From Euryarchaeota archaeon TMED173 (lineage in GTDB: Archaea > Thermoplasmatota > Poseidoniia > Poseidoniales > Thalassarchaeaceae), in NCBI GenBank assembly GCA_002172185.1, contig NHHW01000007.1:40116-104115 (forward strand): a DNA stretch of 64,000 nucleotides, given 5' to 3'. The notes beneath the pieces were generated by a model. That model was not told the origin of the DNA. It worked only from the letters and a program-made list of their open reading frames with translations, and searched no databases. Both the position numbers and the translations under genes were made by a program. This document shows positions 60,767 through 64,000 of this stretch, piece after piece (the first letter of the stretch is position 1; each line of letters opens with the position of its first letter).

Positions 60767-62568
60767 AGCATCGCCTCTGTGAATTCCATTAGAGGCGCTT
60801 GTCCAGATTGGATCTTAGCCGCCAGACTGATCGTCTCTGGAAATATCTTCGAAAAGAAGAAGCGGGCACTAGCCAGTTTAGCATCGTAGAATGTTTCTCC
60901 CTTTCTCTCTAGGGAAACTTTAGCCATCTTTGCCCACATATATGCAAGAAGTACATTCCCGAAATATCTACAGTAATCTGTTGCCCCAGAAGCTAGGAAT
61001 AGTGGGTTTGCAGCACCTTGAGAAACCATTAACAAAGTAAGTTGTTGTAAACCCTTAACTCCCTGATGTAGTGGTCTGTTGAATTCTGCCATTTCAGGGA
61101 CTTCCCTGTTCTTCTCGATAAATTCGGTTAGTGGCCACATAAGGTAACGAAGGTTCTTTCCAAAATCTTGGGTGATTTTCCTACCTGCTAAATCTAGTGC
61201 TTGAATTCCATTTGTTCCCTCCCATATTTTGGAAATTCTGACGTCACGATAGAATTGTTCAACACCATATTCGGAACAGTATCCTGCCCCCCCCATCACC
61301 TGCATACAAGTATCTGCTGTCTCACAGCCCAGATCAGTAAAATGAGCCTTAGCAATAGGTGTGAAAAGCGCTACTAGTGCCTTTGCTGGTTCTGATATCT
61401 CTGGATCATCGCTATGCATCTGATCCAGCAGAATTCCTGACCACGCTGCTAGAGCACGACAGCCCTCATTGTTTACTTTGGCTTCAAGGAGCATTCTCCG
61501 CACATCTGGGTGAACAAGTATATTGTCGGCGGCTTCGTTAGGATCACGAACACCGCGCAGATCTCTACCCTGTCTCCTATCCTTAACCCAAGAAAGAGCG
61601 TTTTGATAGGATATTTCGCCCAAGCCTAGACCCATCATCGCAGTGGCTAATCTCTCTCTATTCATCATCTCGAACATCAGCGGCATTCCCCCGTGAAGAG
61701 GTCCTACCAGCCAACCCACACTTTGGTCGAAATTCATTACGCATGTTGGACTTGCATGTATGCCCATCTTTTCCTCTGAACCGGAACATGTCACTCCATT
61801 TTCAGTGGAAGCTAGATCTTCGCTTAGACCAGCCAAGTCGCCCTCTTTCCACTCTGATGGAAGGTGCTTTGGAACCAAGTATAGTGATATTCCTTTGGTT
61901 CCATCGGGGCCCCCGGGTGCCTTTGCTAATACTAGATGCAGGATATTTTCCGTCATATCATGCTCTCCTGCTGTAATGAATATCTTAGTTCCAGAAATCC
62001 TGTAAGATCCGTCCTTTTCTGGCTCTGCTCTCGAGGTGATCATTCCCAAATCAGTTCCAGCATGAGGCTCGGTCAGGCACATGGTTCCGCTCCATTTACC
62101 GGAAGCAAGATTGTTTGCATAGTAATCGACGAGATCTTTGCTCCCATGCTCACTCAGAACCTCGTAAACTCCTGTTGACAGAGCTGGGAAAACGCTTAGC
62201 GCCATACAAGAAGATGTTCCGTATTCGGACCAAGTGACAGATTGGAAAAATAACGGGGCTCCCATTCCACCGTGCTCTGGCTTACAGGCTGTGGCGAACC
62301 AACCTTCCTCAACCCCTCTCTGATATGCATCCTTGAATTCAAGAGGCATAGTTATCTTTCCATCTTCAAAACTTAGGCCCTCGCTATCTCCAATTTTGTT
62401 TATTGGAAGCCAAACTTCCCTAGTATGGGTTCCCCATCCTTCAATCATCATTGAAAGGGACTCTTTGTCGAAGTCGTCAAAACCTAGACCTTCTATTGAA
62501 TGAATCGCATCGAAAACCTCGTTGAATAGAAATTCATAATCTCTATCCGGTGGGTTCCAAACTACCAT
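60763..62568 (-). CDS. Acyl-CoA dehydrogenase (FAD)
   Basis: 601 residues, a long-form family member (about 200 more residues than the short enzymes, with a C-terminal extension). Features: CMTEPHAGTDLG-like MCLTEPHAGTDLGMITSRA, KIFITAGEHDM, the flavin/substrate region CMQVMGGAGYCSEYGVEQFY and the signature DVRISKIWEGTNGIQALDLAGRK with the catalytic glutamate. It oxidises acyl-CoA in the first step of beta-oxidation. It lies between the fused hydratase/dehydrogenase and a membrane-anchored hydrolase, so it belongs to a lipid-degradation operon. Confidence 0.94.
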   Translation of the reverse strand: MVVWNPPDRDYEFLFNEVFDAIHSIEGLGFDDFDKESLSMMIEGWGTHTREVWLPINKIGDSEGLSFEDGKITMPLEFKDAYQRGVEEGWFATACKPEHGGMGAPLFFQSVTWSEYGTSSCMALSVFPALSTGVYEVLSEHGSKDLVDYYANNLASGKWSGTMCLTEPHAGTDLGMITSRAEPEKDGSYRISGTKIFITAGEHDMTENILHLVLAKAPGGPDGTKGISLYLVPKHLPSEWKEGDLAGLSEDLASTENGVTCSGSEEKMGIHASPTCVMNFDQSVGWLVGPLHGGMPLMFEMMNRERLATAMMGLGLGEISYQNALSWVKDRRQGRDLRGVRDPNEAADNILVHPDVRRMLLEAKVNNEGCRALAAWSGILLDQMHSDDPEISEPAKALVALFTPIAKAHFTDLGCETADTCMQVMGGAGYCSEYGVEQFYRDVRISKIWEGTNGIQALDLAGRKITQDFGKNLRYLMWPLTEFIEKNREVPEMAEFNRPLHQGVKGLQQLTLLMVSQGAANPLFLASGATDYCRYFGNVLLAYMWAKMAKVSLERKGETFYDAKLASARFFFSKIFPETISLAAKIQSGQAPLMEFTEAML

Positions 62569-62578
62569 GATTATCTCC

Positions 62579-64000
62579 TCAGTTTCTTAGCGGCTTTCCT
62601 GTTTGAAGCATGTGCTCCATTCTTTGGATCGTTTTTTCCTGTCTTCCTAGTCTACCTATAGAATCTCTTTCCAAGGTCAATATCTGCTCTTCACCTGTGC
62701 TATCCGTTAGGTCTGCTTCCCCCCCTGAAAGGACCTTCGCTAGCTCAGAGGTGACGATTATATCATGAGGTGTGGCGTTTCCTGATTTTTCTAAATCGGA
62801 AACTGCCATTTCTAGAGCTATTCTCGCTGTTTGTCCGGGTAGATTGAACGTATGTGGTTTAGGCGGCGTATACCCTTGTGACATTGACAGAGCTTTCATC
62901 TTTGAATCTGCGAGTAAACGGTCTCTGTTCATCGAAATGCTGTCATCGGGACCTATGAATCCCATTGATCTTGCCTGATCGGCTGACTTGGCAACCTGTG
63001 CAGTTCCGATTATCTCAAATGCTTTCATAATCGGCCCCATCGGACCTCCTGGAGCTAGATTAAAGTCTCTGATTCGGGCTAGCATCTCTTTACACCCCCC
63101 CCATGCAGGAATTATCCCTACCCCGACTTCTACAAGGCCGATGTATGACTCTGAGTGCGCTTGGATAGAGTCACAGTGTAATAGTACCTCTGCCCCTCCA
63201 CCCAGACACAAGCCTGCAGATGCGCCTACCACCGGAACACTACAGTACTTGAGCGCCTGATATGCCTCCTGACCTGATGTAATGAATCCCTCTACTTCAT
63301 TCCAAGCAGAAAGATTAACCGCAAATAGTACAAGTCCCAGATTTGCTCCTGCTGAGAAGTTCTTACCATCGTTTCCAATTACTATGCCTTTCCATGGCTC
63401 CTTCTCCGCCATGATAACTGCTTCTTTCAGCATTTCAATTGTCATAGGGTCGACTGCATTCATCTTTGAGTGATACTCAACAAGAAGGATGTCATCTCCC
63501 ATATCCCAGATGCTTGCAGATGGATTACGCCTTAATGGGCTACTTTTCCTCTTCAAATCAGAAATCGTAATTGTTTCTTTGGGTCTTTGAACTGCCACCT
63601 TTGTTCCGTCGGGTGTCAAACGCATTATTTCTCCATCAACAATAGAATAGAATGAGCCTATAGAGGCTGCTTTTTTTATCAGAGAGGGGATTTCTCTACC
63701 TGAGGATTCCAGTCTTTTAACAAAGTCTTTCACACCGATGGAGTCAATCATCTCGAACGGTCCTTTCTTCCAATTGTATCCGACTTTCATTGCTCCATCG
63801 ATGGAATAGATATCATCGCTTACCTCTGGGACTATGGATGCAGCATAGGAAAGAGTGTCGAGTAATACATCTTCAACGAAGGCGGCTCCTTCATCTGGAC
63901 TGTCCATAATTCGAGCTAAGCCCTGTTTTCCCATCTTAGCAGAAGGAAATCCAGCTTTCCTATCCGCAGGGGCATATTCGCCAGTTTTCAGGTTTCTAGC
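62579..64000 (-). CDS. 3-hydroxyacyl-CoA dehydrogenase/enoyl-CoA hydratase, FadN-like (partial, N-terminus outside window)
   Basis: Carries out two steps of fatty-acid beta-oxidation. The reading frame is open to the window edge, so about 473 C-terminal residues are present and the N-terminal NAD domain is cut off. The first part is the 3-hydroxyacyl-CoA dehydrogenase C-terminal domain (VGYNWKKGPFEMIDSIG), and the following part is an enoyl-CoA hydratase with NDGKNFSAGANLGLVLFAV and the oxyanion AGLCLGGGAEVLLHCDSI. The order dehydrogenase then hydratase matches FadN rather than FadB, where the hydratase is first. It is cotranscribed with the acyl-CoA dehydrogenase gene. Confidence 0.9.
   Translation of the reverse strand, partial: ARNLKTGEYAPADRKAGFPSAKMGKQGLARIMDSPDEGAAFVEDVLLDTLSYAASIVPEVSDDIYSIDGAMKVGYNWKKGPFEMIDSIGVKDFVKRLESSGREIPSLIKKAASIGSFYSIVDGEIMRLTPDGTKVAVQRPKETITISDLKRKSSPLRRNPSASIWDMGDDILLVEYHSKMNAVDPMTIEMLKEAVIMAEKEPWKGIVIGNDGKNFSAGANLGLVLFAVNLSAWNEVEGFITSGQEAYQALKYCSVPVVGASAGLCLGGGAEVLLHCDSIQAHSESYIGLVEVGVGIIPAWGGCKEMLARIRDFNLAPGGPMGPIMKAFEIIGTAQVAKSADQARSMGFIGPDDSISMNRDRLLADSKMKALSMSQGYTPPKPHTFNLPGQTARIALEMAVSDLEKSGNATPHDIIVTSELAKVLSGGEADLTDSTGEEQILTLERDSIGRLGRQEKTIQRMEHMLQTGKPLRN

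Noticed and set aside
1-64000. Insertion sequence, prophage, toxin-antitoxin or defence island
   Set aside because: No transposase, integrase, capsid, restriction or paired toxin gene was recognised, and gene packing is of chromosomal housekeeping style throughout.

Overview
The window looks like one contiguous chromosomal stretch from a planktonic euryarchaeon, most likely Marine Group II (Candidatus Poseidoniales). The archaeal core is clear: MCM helicase, GatE, the eL18-uL13-uS9-RpoN operon, Trm1, Pth2, PAC2 proteins, a DHH phosphoesterase and an archaeal type-2 methionine aminopeptidase. It is mixed with genes of bacterial flavour: a homodimeric-type pyruvate dehydrogenase E1 (AceE), an NAD-dependent DNA ligase, fatty-acid beta-oxidation enzymes, a RlmH-type methyltransferase and a Liv-type amino-acid ABC system. 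The taxonomic placement is inferred from this mix, not from a marker-gene tree. Gene packing is tight, with many 4-base stop/start overlaps. No phage, IS element, rRNA gene or CRISPR array was seen.

Layout. 1-2.8 kb: aceE (cut by the window edge), a GNAT acetyltransferase and a zinc-ribbon acidic protein, all on the minus strand. 2.9-7.05 kb: a plus-strand operon of UPF1/SMUBP2-like helicase, RDD membrane protein, TsaC-type YrdC and Map. 7.2-9.5 kb: a minus operon rpe-bolA-CGFS glutaredoxin-EamA transporter. 9.6-14.75 kb: thioredoxin, a winged-helix STAND ATPase, a ferritin-like protein, M32 carboxypeptidase and a beta-propeller protein. 14.8-15.43 kb: about 600 bases with no credible ORF but many stable hairpins, a candidate large structured RNA. 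15.5-21.3 kb: minus run mcm, gatE, DUF4430-like lipoprotein, ECF-type S component, pth2. 21.5-23.7 kb: a PPC/DUF296 protein and an alpha/beta hydrolase fused to a coiled coil and two helix-hairpin-helix repeats.

23.7-32.25 kb holds a remodelled branched-chain amino-acid (Liv) ABC transporter: LivF, LivG, one 1220-residue polypeptide joining LivH and LivM around a 250-residue insert, and a 1075-residue lipoprotein receptor. The receptor appears to carry an SBP_bac_3 domain in circularly permuted order followed by two Peripla_BP_6 (LivJ-like) domains. A perfect 13-bp hairpin lies between the receptor gene and the permease gene. This system and the 14.8-kb RNA are the two most unusual items.

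32.4-45.5 kb: housekeeping genes (purM, trm1, moaA, nfuA-like, two PAC2 paralogues, DnaQ-like exonuclease, RecB-family nuclease, ligA), a pentapeptide-repeat protein, a hotdog thioesterase, a PKD lipoprotein and two tandem tRNA-Arg genes. 45.5-47.1 kb: tRNA-Pro and the ribosomal/RNAP operon. 47.2-55.2 kb: one 2641-residue surface protein full of aspartate-rich calcium-binding repeats with a C-terminal membrane anchor and cytoplasmic tail. 55.3-64 kb: rlmH, two small unknown proteins, PduO-type cob(I)alamin adenosyltransferase, Nudix hydrolase, DHH phosphoesterase, methyltransferase, membrane-anchored hydrolase, acyl-CoA dehydrogenase and a FadN-like dehydrogenase/hydratase cut by the window end.

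Taken together the genes suggest an aerobic heterotroph living on amino acids and fatty acids, importing B12 precursors and displaying large calcium-binding surface proteins. That lifestyle reading is inference from gene content.
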